A DNA stretch of 59,730 bases from Lewinella cohaerens DSM 23179 (GCF_000379805.1 NZ_KB903544.1:96069-155798); one strand, 5' to 3'. Shown: positions 42,018 to 52,195, numbered from the stretch's first letter. A program made the numbers and translations. The notes: a model not told the origin generated them from the letters alone.

Positions 42018-45000
42018 TTACCTTATCACCGTCACATCTCCCTTCACCTCTACAATCTCCTCATCGACGAAACGTAGCTGTGCCAAATAAACAAAAACAC
42101 CAGGGTTAACGGGATCGCCATTGAATTTTCCGTCCCAGCCGAGGCCTACATCGTTAGGGAAAATATTATTGGCCTCAAACACCAGCTCGCCCCAGCGGCT
42201 GAAAACTTGCAGTTTTTCAATGAGTTCCAATCCAGGGCCGCTGAAGATGGTGAAGCCATCGTTGGTCCCATCATTATTCGGGCTAAAGACATTAGGGATG
42301 AAAATCGGCCGGTCTTTGATCAAATTAATGGTCACCTCATCCGTAGCAGTACAGCCATTTTCGTTGGTGACCAGCACCTGATAGGTCGTCGTAGCTGTTG
42401 GGTTAACCTGAACTAGGCTACAATCCGGGTTGAGGCAATTCAGAGAATCCATCGGCGTCCAGGTGTAAGTCACGGGGGAATAATTGGAAATTGCCCGTAC
42501 CAACGTATCATAACCAAGGACGATGAAACGGTCACCGCCAGCATCCACAACCAACTCAATAGGTTCAATGACGGTGGCATCTACAGTAGCAGTACAGCCT
42601 TCGGCATCCAGCACTGTCACTTCATAATTTCCGGCTGGCAAATTACCTAATACAGGTTCCATTTGAAAAGTAAAACCGTCTACACTATACTCATAAGGAG
42701 GAGAGCCACCTACAGCTTCTACCGTAATACTTCCTTCGCTTTCACCGAAACAAATATTGTCAATCACTTCGACCAGTCCTAAGCCCAGGCTATCGGGCTG
42801 GGTCACGATGGCATCGCCCGTAATCAGGCAATTATTTTCATCTGTTACCTGTAGATTATAAGTGCCAGCAACCAGGTTTCCATTTACCGCTGTTACCGCA
42901 CCGTTATTCCAACTATAGAAGTAATTGCCAAAACCACCGGTCACGAGGGCCTCAACACTGCCATCACTTTCGCCAAAACAACTAACATTATCAATCGCAA
43001 AATCTAGCGTAAGCGGTGGGTGATCTTCTACTACTAGTTCGAAAAAGCCACTACAAAGGTTAGCATCCAAGACGTCTACCAGGTAGGTTCCCGCAGGGAT
43101 ATTGTTCAATGTATTACTGGAGGTAAATCCATTCCCATCGTTAAAATTGTACTCGTAAGGGGGCAGTCCATTATTGATCGCTATCACAATAGAACCATCA
43201 CTGAACCCAAAACAACTCGGCTGCGTGATCGTCTGCACAGCAGGGTCTAGCTGCAACTCTAATTCCCTTACGGGTAAAATCTGGGTGAATTCACAATCAT
43301 TGTCATCGCGAACGATAACCGTATAATCCCCTTGACTGATACCGCTAAAGGTATTGTTAGGCCCAAAGCCCGTGTTCTCCCAATTGTATTCGTAAGGGGG
43401 CGTACCTCCATTCACCACCAAAGTGACGGCACCATCGGTTCCACCATTACACGTAGGCATTACGACCAAAGTGTCAAAAGTAAAAGGCGGAGGGCTATCT
43501 ACGACGAATGAAAAGGCATCCTCACAGGTCGCTTCGTCCACAACAGTTACGGTATAGGTCCCAGGAGCTAAGCCCGTAACATCCTCGCTATTGGCGCCGT
43601 TACTCCAGCTATAACCATAAGGCCCATAAGGGTTACTCACCAAGAAATCAATGGCGCCATCGGTGCTATCCGGGCAATCCACATCACTAATATTCGCATC
43701 GGTCGTAAAATGGTCGTCACAGCAAATAACTTCGGTCGCTAAATCAATACGAGTAACAACACAGCCACGTTCCGAGGTGACTTCCAGTACGACAGGCTTG
43801 ATACCCGGCGTGTTATACACCACTTGGTGCGGCCCTTGGCCAGTAGCCGTACGCGGTTCTGCCCCTGAGCCGAAATCCCAATCGTAGCTATCAATATTGC
43901 CAATAAACGAAGAAGCATCCGTAAAATTGATGGTCTCTCCTACACAGGCAACATCTGGTTCAAAAACAAAATTGGCCTGTGGCCCAACAAAGGTTCCCGT
44001 CCCAGGGCTCTGATCGAACTCAATGGAAAAACCGGCACCAGATTGGCTGAAATTGTTAACAACCAGCGCATAACTGCGGCCTGCTACCATATCTACAGCC
44101 TGCGCAAAATTATTATCTCCTGCTTGGCAGCCACAGGTTTCTCCGATATCCGGATCGGCCAAACTCAGGCCTGTTTCGCCGGTACAAGGTGCCCACTCAT
44201 CAAAAGCAGCACCTACGTTTTCACCAGAGGCCATACATCTCAAATCTTCCTTTCCAGTACAATCATCTAGCCCATTTGGTAACTCAAATACAACAAAATC
44301 AAGGTCATCAGCCGGGTTTAGCGGCGTGAGCGTAAAGGCCAGCGGCCCGCTATCCTGACAAGTCCATTTATACCAGGTACTACTAGATTCATCGAATGGG
44401 CAGGTACCACTGCTACAACTTACATCACCAATCTCATTGGGCGTGTCGCCTACACCTACGACAAAACTCACTGAAAACGGCGATTTATCACAAAGGATAA
44501 CCGCCGAATCACAATCGCCATCAGGTGGAGGAACTTCATTGAAGTTATTGACACACAGCTGAAAAGTCCCCGTCTGATTAAAGCGAGCACTCACACGGAT
44601 GTAGTAGGTCTGACCAATGGTCAAGCCAGCCTCAAAGATGGTTACCTGGTCAGCATTGGAATTATCCGATGCACAGGCGATAGCATCGCCAAGGTTGTCA
44701 CAAGTCCCTTCATACAGTGCAAACTGAGGATCTTGTATCGTCCCGCCATCATTCACATCCGTCTCACCAATTACACTGATACTAACGATAGGTGCTACCG
44801 CCGTAAACGAAAACCAAACATCAAAGGCATCCTGGTTGTTAGGAAAACACATCGGGCTATCTTCCGGTGAGATGGTCGCATTGATGGTGGTATACGCATC
44901 CGGCACAGAACACCACAGGGTGATATCATCTAGCGGAATAGCATCGACGCATTCGTCGTTGGCGGGTTGTGCCCAAGCAGAAGGTAAATAAAGCGCTGAA

Positions 45001-45029
45001 AAAAGCAGCAGGAAGTATATTTTGCGCAT
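42018..45029 (-). CDS. Secreted SprB-repeat protein with T9SS type B C-terminus
   Basis: 1003 residues. A signal peptide (MRKIYFLLLFSALYLPSAWA) is followed by two beta-rich domains of about 130 and 180 residues with paired cysteines (DECVDAIPLDDITLWCSVPD and CDSAVILCDKSPFSVSFVVG) and then a PKD domain (about 350-430; IDSYDWDFGSGAEPRTATGQ). Five SprB-type repeats follow (about 440-820), each of the form C.G..DG.....GG.PPY.Y.W..G.....L..G.Y.V.V.D...C. The gliding-motility-associated C-terminal domain (about 905-1003; FIPNVFSPNNDGTNDGF, LGWDGKFNGDPVNPGVFVY) directs T9SS export. Predicted cell-surface protein related in build to the adhesin SprB. Confidence 0.9.
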   Translation of the reverse strand: MRKIYFLLLFSALYLPSAWAQPANDECVDAIPLDDITLWCSVPDAYTTINATISPEDSPMCFPNNQDAFDVWFSFTAVAPIVSISVIGETDVNDGGTIQDPQFALYEGTCDNLGDAIACASDNSNADQVTIFEAGLTIGQTYYIRVSARFNQTGTFQLCVNNFNEVPPPDGDCDSAVILCDKSPFSVSFVVGVGDTPNEIGDVSCSSGTCPFDESSSTWYKWTCQDSGPLAFTLTPLNPADDLDFVVFELPNGLDDCTGKEDLRCMASGENVGAAFDEWAPCTGETGLSLADPDIGETCGCQAGDNNFAQAVDMVAGRSYALVVNNFSQSGAGFSIEFDQSPGTGTFVGPQANFVFEPDVACVGETINFTDASSFIGNIDSYDWDFGSGAEPRTATGQGPHQVVYNTPGIKPVVLEVTSERGCVVTRIDLATEVICCDDHFTTDANISDVDCPDSTDGAIDFLVSNPYGPYGYSWSNGANSEDVTGLAPGTYTVTVVDEATCEDAFSFVVDSPPPFTFDTLVVMPTCNGGTDGAVTLVVNGGTPPYEYNWENTGFGPNNTFSGISQGDYTVIVRDDNDCEFTQILPVRELELQLDPAVQTITQPSCFGFSDGSIVIAINNGLPPYEYNFNDGNGFTSSNTLNNIPAGTYLVDVLDANLCSGFFELVVEDHPPLTLDFAIDNVSCFGESDGSVEALVTGGFGNYFYSWNNGAVTAVNGNLVAGTYNLQVTDENNCLITGDAIVTQPDSLGLGLVEVIDNICFGESEGSITVEAVGGSPPYEYSVDGFTFQMEPVLGNLPAGNYEVTVLDAEGCTATVDATVIEPIELVVDAGGDRFIVLGYDTLVRAISNYSPVTYTWTPMDSLNCLNPDCSLVQVNPTATTTYQVLVTNENGCTATDEVTINLIKDRPIFIPNVFSPNNDGTNDGFTIFSGPGLELIEKLQVFSRWGELVFEANNIFPNDVGLGWDGKFNGDPVNPGVFVYLAQLRFVDEEIVEVKGDVTVIR

Positions 45030-45176
45030 AGTATGCTCGATTGTCTGTCTAGTAGTTGTAGTCTATAACGTTTAAAACCCCAAAAGCGTAGCTCTTGGTC
45101 TTTAAATAAGAAGCTTTTGTCTGGTTAGTTGCTGTCTGAAAGTAAGATTTTAACTTTTATTTATCACTTTTGACGG

Positions 45177-45896
45177 ATGAAACAGATTCCCAACCTTATT
45201 ACGCTGGTCAATTTGCTCTGTGGTTGCGCTGCGCTACTAAGTCTTTTTCAGGGCTGGTATTTTGCGACTGCCGGATGGTTAGCTGCCGCCGCACTAGCTG
45301 ATTTTGCCGATGGCCTTGCGGCTCGGGTGCTCAATGTAAGTTCACCTGTAGGTAAAGAACTCGATAGTTTGGCGGACCTTATTTCTTTCGGTTTGGTACC
45401 AGGTGCTATCCTTTACACCTTGCTTGTGTTGGGTGCTCATCCTGATTTTGCTACCCCTATGCAAGGTGGCATCCATTGGTTTGCCTTTCCTGGTTTTATT
45501 CTTACGGGTGCTTCTGCATTACGCCTAGCACGTTTCAACCTGGATGAACGGCAAACAGAAGGGTTTATAGGTCTAGCAACTCCCGCTTGCACCATTCTTG
45601 TTCTGGGTTTATTGATGCTCTATCGTGCCGAAGCACCCTTCTTTTTAGAAATCATCGAACAACGATTTGTGATATATGCCCTGATTTTTGTCCTTTCCTG
45701 GCTTTTATTAGCGGAAATACCCATGTTTAGTTTCAAATTTAAGCAATTGCGCTGGGAAGGCAACGCCCTGCGGATTATCTTTGCGGCCTCAGCACTGGTA
45801 TTTTTGTTGATATGGCGTGAAGTGGCGCTCGCACCCATTGTGCTGATTTATATTATTATTAACATCGTTCGTCACTTTACCACTAACAGAGTCTAA
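45177..45896 (+). CDS. pssA: CDP-diacylglycerol--serine O-phosphatidyltransferase
   Basis: 239 residues with six to eight membrane helices. The CDP-alcohol phosphatidyltransferase motif is present: ADFADGLAARVLNVSSPVGK followed by ELDSLADLISFG, giving D..DG..AR........G...D...D. The N-terminal KQIPNLITLVNLLCGCAAL is typical of bacterial PssA type II. It makes phosphatidylserine, the precursor of phosphatidylethanolamine, in the inner membrane. purS starts 1 base after the stop, so the two are cotranscribed. Confidence 0.87.
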   Translation: MKQIPNLITLVNLLCGCAALLSLFQGWYFATAGWLAAAALADFADGLAARVLNVSSPVGKELDSLADLISFGLVPGAILYTLLVLGAHPDFATPMQGGIHWFAFPGFILTGASALRLARFNLDERQTEGFIGLATPACTILVLGLLMLYRAEAPFFLEIIEQRFVIYALIFVLSWLLLAEIPMFSFKFKQLRWEGNALRIIFAASALVFLLIWREVALAPIVLIYIIINIVRHFTTNRV

Positions 45897-45897
45897 G

Positions 45898-46152
45898 ATG
45901 AATTTCATTGCCGAAGTAGATATCATGCCCCACCAGGAATTACTGGACCCTCAAGGGAAAACGGTGGCTAAGAATATGAAGAACCTCCACCTTGATGGAG
46001 TAGAAGATGTTCGTATTGGAAAACACGTTACCCTAAAGTTGACCGCAGCCGACGAAGCAGAAGCTCGCCAGATGGTGGAGACTGCTTGCCAGAAACTATT
46101 GGCCAACGTCATTATGGAAAACTTTACTTACGAACTAAAGGAAGCCAAATAA
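45898..46152 (+). CDS. purS: Phosphoribosylformylglycinamidine synthase subunit PurS
   Basis: 84 residues, the usual PurS length. MNFIAEVDIMPHQELLDPQG, then GVEDVRIGKHVTLKL, then ETACQKLLANVIMENFTYEL, follow the family pattern. PurS bridges PurQ and PurL in the three-subunit enzyme of purine biosynthesis. purQ and purL are not in this window. The stop codon lies in the left arm of a hairpin. Confidence 0.85.
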   Translation: MNFIAEVDIMPHQELLDPQGKTVAKNMKNLHLDGVEDVRIGKHVTLKLTAADEAEARQMVETACQKLLANVIMENFTYELKEAK

Positions 46153-46174
46153 TTCCGAAAATCCGGAATTATTT
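46147..46174 (+). terminator. Hairpin at the purS stop codon
   Basis: AAATAATTCCG (46147-46157) is perfectly complementary to CGGAATTATTT (46164-46174), loop AAAATC. The TAA stop is inside the left arm. It lies 58 bases before pheS. The tail is only weakly T-rich, so termination may be partial. Confidence 0.5.
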
Positions 46175-46231
46175 ACGCTTTGAACTTGTTGAATTAAGTC
46201 AACCGTTGTTGACAACTTACTACTACGCACC

Positions 46232-47281
46232 ATGGCAGAACAGCTATTCGATAAAGTACGCGACATGATCAGCGCCATCAAAGACGCTGCCCCCACTTCT
46301 AGTGAAGAACTCGAACAGTTCAGAATTCAGTTTCTGGGGAGTAAGAACCGCTTGAAGCCATTGATGGGTGAAATTCGCAATGTCATCAATGAACGCAAAA
46401 AGGAATACGGTCAGTTGGTAAACGAAGCCAAGCAAGTAGCGGAAGCCAAGTTTGCCGAACTCAAATCTAGCCTGGAATCAGCTGCGGAAGCATCTGCAGC
46501 TAGTGACCTCGACCTGACTGCTCCGGGAGAGCCTATCGCGCTAGGTTCACGCCATCCGATTTCTACTACGATGAACCGCATCGTAAGTATTTTCGAACGC
46601 ATTGGATTCGCTGTAGCCGAAGGGCCGGAAATCGAAGATGATTGGCACAACTTCACAGCGCTCAATACGCCTGAAGACCACCCTGCCCGCGACATGCAGG
46701 ACACTTATTACCTAAAAGGCTACGAGCCCGGTGCTGGCGCTCAACTTTTACGGACGCACACCTCTTCGGTACAGGCTCGGACGATGAAAACTACGCAGCC
46801 GCCCATTCGCATTATTGCCCCTGGGCGCGTATACCGTAATGAAACGATCTCGGCACGTTCACACGCTCAGTTCCACCAGGTAGAAGGCTTGTACATCGAC
46901 GAGAAGGTATCCTTCGCGGATATGCAGCAGACCTTGTTCTATTTCGCTCGCGAGATGTACGGGGAAAACACGCGGATTCGTTTACGCCCTTCTTACTTCC
47001 CATTTACCGAGCCTAGTGCAGAGATGGACGTTTCCTGTTTCATCTGTAATGCTGAAGGTTGTAATATTTGCAAATACACCGGCTGGGTAGAAATTTTGGG
47101 TTGCGGCATGGTTGACCCTAATGTTTTGGAAGAATGTGGCATTGATTCCGAAAAGTACACCGGCTTTGCATTTGGTATGGGTATCGAACGCCAAGCTATG
47201 ATGTTGTACAACATCACGGATATTCGCCTGATGTTCGAAAACGATGTCCGCTTCTTGAAGCAGTTTACTAGCGTACTGTAG
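46232..47281 (+). CDS. pheS: Phenylalanyl-tRNA synthetase alpha subunit
   Basis: 349 residues. An N-terminal coiled-coil tRNA-binding domain (about 1-90) precedes the class II core. The core has LGSRHPISTTMNRIVSIFER (motif 1 region), RVYRNETISARSHAQFHQVE (motif 2) and GFAFGMGIERQAMMLYNITD (motif 3). A cysteine cluster, CFICNAEGCNICKYTGW, can be seen before motif 3, as is normal for this enzyme. It charges tRNA-Phe with the beta subunit (pheT), which is not in this window. Confidence 0.95.
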   Translation: MAEQLFDKVRDMISAIKDAAPTSSEELEQFRIQFLGSKNRLKPLMGEIRNVINERKKEYGQLVNEAKQVAEAKFAELKSSLESAAEASAASDLDLTAPGEPIALGSRHPISTTMNRIVSIFERIGFAVAEGPEIEDDWHNFTALNTPEDHPARDMQDTYYLKGYEPGAGAQLLRTHTSSVQARTMKTTQPPIRIIAPGRVYRNETISARSHAQFHQVEGLYIDEKVSFADMQQTLFYFAREMYGENTRIRLRPSYFPFTEPSAEMDVSCFICNAEGCNICKYTGWVEILGCGMVDPNVLEECGIDSEKYTGFAFGMGIERQAMMLYNITDIRLMFENDVRFLKQFTSVL

Positions 47282-47371
47282 ATTCGTAATCATCTTTGGC
47301 CATGCCTTTTGTTGTTGAGATGCGACGCATCTTGACTTCTACTCTTAATTTTGATTTTATTCTAACTTTCC

Positions 47372-48727
47372 ATGAAGCCAAGCATCCCTAAAGGCACACG
47401 CGATTTTTTGCCACAGCAGGTAAACCGTCGCAATTATATTTTCGAAACCATTCGTAGTGTCTTCGTCAAGTATGGCTATCAAGCCATCGAGACGCCCGTC
47501 ATGGAGAACCTTAGTACCCTGACAGGAAAATATGGCGAAGAAGGCGATCGACTATTGTTCAAGGTGCTTAACAACGGAGACTTCCTGAAAAAAGCTAACG
47601 AAGAAGCGCTTCAAGAACGCAATTCTACGGCACTGATCTCCTCTATTTCCAAGCGAGGGTTGCGATATGACCTTACGGTACCTTTTGCCCGTTATGTGGT
47701 GATGTATCAAAACGATCTATCATTCCCTTTCAAGCGCTATCAGATCCAGCCTGTGTGGCGGGCCGACCGCCCACAAAAGGGGCGCTATCAAGAGTTTTAC
47801 CAGTGCGATGTTGACGTTGTAGGGTCAGATTCGCTCAGCTACGAGGCGGAACTCGTTCAGATTTATGATGAGGTGTTTGGGAAACTGAATATCAAAACCG
47901 TTACCCGCATCAATAATCGCAAAATACTGGCTGGTATTGCGGAAGTAGCCGGTATTCCAGAACAGATGATCGACATGACTGTTGCCATCGACAAGCTGGA
48001 TAAGGTTGGGATTGAAGGTGTTCGTAAAGAACTGGGAGAGCGAGGTATTGGTGAAGCTGCCGTCGCCAAGATTGAAGAAATTTTGGCCATCAAGGAATTA
48101 GCTGACCTAAAAGCAGCGCTGGCAGCGAGTGAAACTGGCCTATTAGGCGTAGAAGAAATCACACAGGTTTTTGCTTACCTGGAAGGATACGAATTCAAAA
48201 ACACCTTGCAATTCGACATCACCTTGGCTCGTGGTCTCAACTACTATACCGGGTGTATTTTTGAAGTAAACGTAGATACCGCAGCGCACCCCAACGTAAA
48301 AATGGGCAGTATCGGCGGCGGCGGTCGCTATGCAGACCTGACCAGCGTCTTTGGTATGAAAAATATGCCTGGAGTTGGCGTTTCTTTCGGTGCAGAACGT
48401 GTATATGATGTGCTGGAAGAACTCGATTTGTTCCCTGCCGAAGATGCCGCAGCCCTAAAAGTGCTTTTGATTGGTTTTGATGAAGAAAGCCACCGCTACG
48501 CTTTCCGCTGCCTCAACCAATTGCGTGCAGCCAATATCAATGCAGATCTTTATCCAGACCCCGTCAAGCTGAAAAAGCAAATGAAGTATGCCAATGATCG
48601 CAACGTGCCTTATGTCATCCTTATTGGCGACAATGAAATGGCGAGTGGTGAGCTTAGCTTAAAGAATATGGGAAATGGTGAGCAGGAAAAGCTGTCGATA
48701 GCAAAAATCATTGATGCGCTGAAGTAA
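47372..48727 (+). CDS. hisS: Histidyl-tRNA synthetase
   Basis: 451 residues. Class II motif 1 is KPSIPKGTRDFLPQQVNRR, motif 2 is YQIQPVWRADRPQKGRYQEF, the HisA motif is LARGLNYYTGCIFEV, and motif 3 is GVGVSFGAERVYDVLEEL. The anticodon-binding domain fills the last ~90 residues (VLLIGFDEESHRYAFRCLNQ). It charges tRNA-His in the cytoplasm. It sits between pheS and gatA in a + strand run of translation genes. A weaker TAACTTTC box directly precedes the start codon. Confidence 0.95.
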   Translation: MKPSIPKGTRDFLPQQVNRRNYIFETIRSVFVKYGYQAIETPVMENLSTLTGKYGEEGDRLLFKVLNNGDFLKKANEEALQERNSTALISSISKRGLRYDLTVPFARYVVMYQNDLSFPFKRYQIQPVWRADRPQKGRYQEFYQCDVDVVGSDSLSYEAELVQIYDEVFGKLNIKTVTRINNRKILAGIAEVAGIPEQMIDMTVAIDKLDKVGIEGVRKELGERGIGEAAVAKIEEILAIKELADLKAALAASETGLLGVEEITQVFAYLEGYEFKNTLQFDITLARGLNYYTGCIFEVNVDTAAHPNVKMGSIGGGGRYADLTSVFGMKNMPGVGVSFGAERVYDVLEELDLFPAEDAAALKVLLIGFDEESHRYAFRCLNQLRAANINADLYPDPVKLKKQMKYANDRNVPYVILIGDNEMASGELSLKNMGNGEQEKLSIAKIIDALK

Positions 48728-48802
48728 GCACCTTGAAAAATAAGCTGACCTATTTATGGTTCATTAATTTAAACCTTGCATCGGCGAATACCCCACTCCA
48801 CA

Positions 48803-50221
48803 ATGCCAAAATTTACCACCTTCGCGGACGTTCAACAAGCCATCGAGCAAGGAGAACTGACAACAGTCAACATCGTTGATTACTATCTGGAGCAAATTGC
48901 GGCTAGCCAAGACCTCAACATCTACGTAGAGGTCTGGGCAGACGAAGCACGCGCAATGGCCAAGCAACAGGATGAGCGCCGGAGAAACGGAGAGCAACTC
49001 GGCCGCTTAGCCGGAATGGTAATCTCTATTAAGGACGTTATCTGCTACGAAAACCACCAGGTAACTGCTGGTTCTAAAATACTGGAAGGCTTTTCTTCCC
49101 TCTTTTCGGCTACTGCTACGGAACGCCTTTTAGCCGAAGATGTCATTATTATTGGTCGCACCAACTGTGATGAGTTCGCAATGGGGTCTACCAACGAAAC
49201 GTCGATCTACGGCCCGACCCGTAATGCGGCCGACCCCACTCGTATCCCCGGAGGTTCATCGGGCGCCGCTGCGGTAGCTGTACAAGCAGACACCTGCCTG
49301 GCCGCCCTCGGTAGCGACACCGGCGGATCGGTACGCCAGCCCGCTGCATTTTGTGGCGTCATTGGCTTTAAGCCTACTTATGGTCGAATTTCACGCCACG
49401 GCCTGCTGGCTTATGGCTCTTCCTTCGATCAGATCGGCACCCTTACGCACAGTATAGAAGATACGGCTTTGCTACTAGAAATCATGGCTGGTGCTGATGA
49501 TTTTGATAGCACCGCCAGCACCACCGATGTTCCAGCTTACAGCAAGGTACTTGGCGAAAGCAAACCAGCTCGGATCGCCTATATCCGTCCAGCGTTGGAG
49601 CATCCCGGATTGGATGGGGAAGTCCGCGCTAACGCAGAAGAATTTCTCAACAAACTCAGAACGCAAGGCCATACTATCGAAGCGGTAGAATTTGATCTAC
49701 TGGATTATATTATCCCTGCTTATTATGTCCTCACGACGGCCGAAGCCTCTAGCAATCTATCCCGCTATGATGGTATCCGCTACGGACACCGAAGCACCGA
49801 AGCAGAAAACCTGCAAGAGACTTACCAAAAATCACGGACTGAAGGTTTTGGTCAAGAGGTAAAACGCCGGATCATGTTAGGCACCTTCGTACTTAGCGCT
49901 GGTTATTACGATGCCTACTACGCCCGTGCCCAAAAGGTAAGGCGCTTATTACTGGATCGGCTCAATGAGATCTTTGCTACTTACGATTTCATCTGCTTAC
50001 CTACGACACCTACTCCGGCCTGGCCACTGGGTGAGAGTCTGGAAGATCCGGTTGCCATGTATCTTTCGGATATCTACACCGTAGCCGCAAACATGGCTGG
50101 CTTGCCTGCTATTAGTCTTCCTAGTGGAACACATGAAAGCACTCAATTACCGCTAGGGATGCAATTGATGGCCCCAGCTTGGGGAGAAGCTTCCTTGTTA
50201 GCCTTTGCAAAAAACATCTAA
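48803..50221 (+). CDS. gatA: Aspartyl/glutamyl-tRNA amidotransferase subunit A
   Basis: About 472 residues of the amidase-signature family. The catalytic Lys lies in MVISIKDVICY (near residue 75), the Ser-cisSer pair in AALGSDTGGSVRQPAAFCGV (near 165-180). GPTRNAADPTRIPGGSSGAA and MYLSDIYTVAANMAGLPAI are GatA-specific. GatA supplies ammonia from glutamine to turn Glu-tRNA-Gln or Asp-tRNA-Asn into the amide. gatB and gatC are not in this window. I chose ATG 48803 (MPKFTTFADVQQAIE); the extended frame begins at a TTG. Confidence 0.92.
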   Translation: MPKFTTFADVQQAIEQGELTTVNIVDYYLEQIAASQDLNIYVEVWADEARAMAKQQDERRRNGEQLGRLAGMVISIKDVICYENHQVTAGSKILEGFSSLFSATATERLLAEDVIIIGRTNCDEFAMGSTNETSIYGPTRNAADPTRIPGGSSGAAAVAVQADTCLAALGSDTGGSVRQPAAFCGVIGFKPTYGRISRHGLLAYGSSFDQIGTLTHSIEDTALLLEIMAGADDFDSTASTTDVPAYSKVLGESKPARIAYIRPALEHPGLDGEVRANAEEFLNKLRTQGHTIEAVEFDLLDYIIPAYYVLTTAEASSNLSRYDGIRYGHRSTEAENLQETYQKSRTEGFGQEVKRRIMLGTFVLSAGYYDAYYARAQKVRRLLLDRLNEIFATYDFICLPTTPTPAWPLGESLEDPVAMYLSDIYTVAANMAGLPAISLPSGTHESTQLPLGMQLMAPAWGEASLLAFAKNI

Positions 50222-50223
50222 CG

Positions 50224-50541
50224 ATGACTGATTTTTTAACCGAAGTCTCTAAGCCATTATTCCTATTCCTTGTAGGAGCCTTGATTGGAGTGGTTAAAGC
50301 TTGGCTCCGAAAATCGCCTATCTCTAAAAAGGAAGAGTTTTTCAATTACCATCGGTATCTTAAAAAGCCTGTCATTTGGACCTTTATTGCAATGTTTCTT
50401 ATTTTCCTTTTAATTGGATTAGGCGTCAATCCTGACAAAATGGAGGTACTCCAAAGAGCACTTGTCTATGGCCTTTATGCTTCAGCAGCAATATATATCT
50501 TCATGATATGGGGCGCTAATTTGATGAAGGGAGAGAACTAG
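50224..50541 (+). CDS. Small membrane protein, two helices
   Basis: About 105 residues. The start MTDFLTEVSKPLFLFLVGALIG leads into helix 1. A basic loop (VKAWLRKSPISKKEEFFNYH) is followed by helix 2 (WTFIAMFLIFLLIGLGV) and a third hydrophobic stretch (ALVYGLYASAAIYIFMIWG). It begins 2 bases after the gatA stop, so it is probably cotranscribed. No family is recognised. Confidence 0.6.
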   Translation: MTDFLTEVSKPLFLFLVGALIGVVKAWLRKSPISKKEEFFNYHRYLKKPVIWTFIAMFLIFLLIGLGVNPDKMEVLQRALVYGLYASAAIYIFMIWGANLMKGEN

Positions 50542-50582
50542 TCGAATCCACATCTCCTTAATAACAAAGGCTTGACTGTACC

Positions 50583-51218
50583 ATGGATAAAACTGAAGCT
50601 GCAATATCTATTTTTAACCGTCACGCAGAAGAATACCAGTCTAAGTACATGGATCTGGCTAAATACCACGATTTCCTCGATTTATTTTGCTCTTTAATCC
50701 CAGCTTCCCCTTGCCTTTTAGACCTTGCCTGCGGGCCAGGAAACGTCACCAGATATGTACTTAACCAGCATCCTAATGCGAAAATATTAGGTATTGACCT
50801 TGCTCCTAGAATGTTAGATTTAGCTCGAATCAACAATCCGACAGCCGCTTTTCAGTTGATAGATTGCAAGAAAATCAGCGAGTTACCCCAAAAATACGAC
50901 GGTATCCTGTGTGGCTTTTGCTTACCGTATTTATCCAAAAAAGAGAGTAAGAAACTGATTAAAGACGCGGCTGAATTATTGAACACTGATGGCATTTTCT
51001 ACCTTAGCACCATGGAGGGAGAAGATTCAAAGTCAGGTTGGGTAGGCCCTAGCTCTGGCGGAGATGAGAAACTATACATGTACTACCACCAGGAAAGCCA
51101 TCTCGTAAACGCCTTGATTGATAACGGTTTCCATATCCACTTCACTCAACGTGTTTCTTCCCCTACTCCAGCGGGCAGCCCTGTTGTAGATTTAATCATC
51201 ATTGCTAAAAAGCAGTAA
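50583..51218 (+). CDS. Class I SAM-dependent methyltransferase
   Basis: 211 residues, cytoplasmic. Motif I is CLLDLACGPGNVTRYVLNQH and motif II is ILGIDLAPRMLDLARINNP; DGILCGFCLPYLSKKESKKL and LLNTDGIFYLSTMEGE follow in order. The family (Methyltransf_25/11 type) gives no substrate. It is 41 bases after the small membrane gene and 2 bases before rlmF, so it is part of the same run. Confidence 0.8.
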   Translation: MDKTEAAISIFNRHAEEYQSKYMDLAKYHDFLDLFCSLIPASPCLLDLACGPGNVTRYVLNQHPNAKILGIDLAPRMLDLARINNPTAAFQLIDCKKISELPQKYDGILCGFCLPYLSKKESKKLIKDAAELLNTDGIFYLSTMEGEDSKSGWVGPSSGGDEKLYMYYHQESHLVNALIDNGFHIHFTQRVSSPTPAGSPVVDLIIIAKKQ

Positions 51219-51220
51219 TC

Positions 51221-52195
51221 ATGTCCGATAAAAAACGTCCGATTCCTGCCTCCAAGCAACAGTTGCACCCTCGTAATAAACACCTTCGACTTTACGATTT
51301 CGATAAACTAAGGGAGACTTCCCCTGAATTAACTGCTTTTGTAAAGCCCAATAAATACGGCAATGATTCCATCAATTTCTTTGACCCACTGGCTGTAAAA
51401 GCGCTGAATAAGGCTTTACTGAAACAGTATTATAGAATTGATTACTGGGATATCCCCGAGGAATATCTGTGCCCACCTATTCCTGGCAGAGCTGACTATA
51501 TTCATTACCTCGCGGATTTACTTTATCCAGAAAAATCGAGTAATAATACCAAAGCTTATTACAACGAGCGCGTAAAATGCCTGGATATTGGCGTAGGAGC
51601 CAATTGTATATATCCGATTATTGGTAGCAATGAATATGGCTGGTCCTTTATTGGCAGTGATGTAGATCAAACAGCGATCGCAAATGCTCAACTTATAGTC
51701 AACAAAAATGAACGCTTGCAAAGCAAGGTCACCCTACGCTTGCAATCCGATGCAAAGCAAAAAATAAAGGGAATTCTTCAGGAAAACGAGCGCGTCGAGT
51801 TGGTAATCTGCAACCCTCCTTTTCACGCATCAGCCAAGGAAGCACAAGCCGCCAACCAACGGAAACTAACCAACCTCAAAGGAACGCCTAAAGCCAAGCC
51901 AAGTCTAAATTTCGGAGGCCAAAGTAACGAACTCTGGTACCCTGGCGGAGAAAAAGCGTTTTTGAAGACCTTGATTCAAGAGAGCAAAGCTTTTGCTACT
52001 TCCTGTTTTTGGTTCTCGAGTTTGGTCTCAAAAGAAGAGTATCTTAAATTCCTCTATGATGTCCTCAGAAAGGTTGGGGCCAAAGAAGTGAAAACTATGC
52101 CTATGGCCCAAGGCAACAAAACGAGTAGAATTATTGCCTGGACATTTCTTACGACCAAGCAGCGTAAAGCTTGGGAAGGATTTCTTTTTGCATAG
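51221..52195 (+). CDS. rlmF: 23S rRNA m6A1618 methyltransferase
   Basis: 324 residues. LHPRNKHLRLYDFDKLRETS at the N-terminus, VKCLDIGVGANCIYPIIGSN (motif I), IGSDVDQTAIANAQLIVNKN, and the catalytic NPPFH in LVICNPPFHASAKEA are the RlmF signature. It methylates N6 of A1618 in 23S rRNA, in the cytoplasm. It ends 10 bases before the end of the convergent phnA-like gene, with no hairpin between. Confidence 0.9.
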   Translation: MSDKKRPIPASKQQLHPRNKHLRLYDFDKLRETSPELTAFVKPNKYGNDSINFFDPLAVKALNKALLKQYYRIDYWDIPEEYLCPPIPGRADYIHYLADLLYPEKSSNNTKAYYNERVKCLDIGVGANCIYPIIGSNEYGWSFIGSDVDQTAIANAQLIVNKNERLQSKVTLRLQSDAKQKIKGILQENERVELVICNPPFHASAKEAQAANQRKLTNLKGTPKAKPSLNFGGQSNELWYPGGEKAFLKTLIQESKAFATSCFWFSSLVSKEEYLKFLYDVLRKVGAKEVKTMPMAQGNKTSRIIAWTFLTTKQRKAWEGFLFA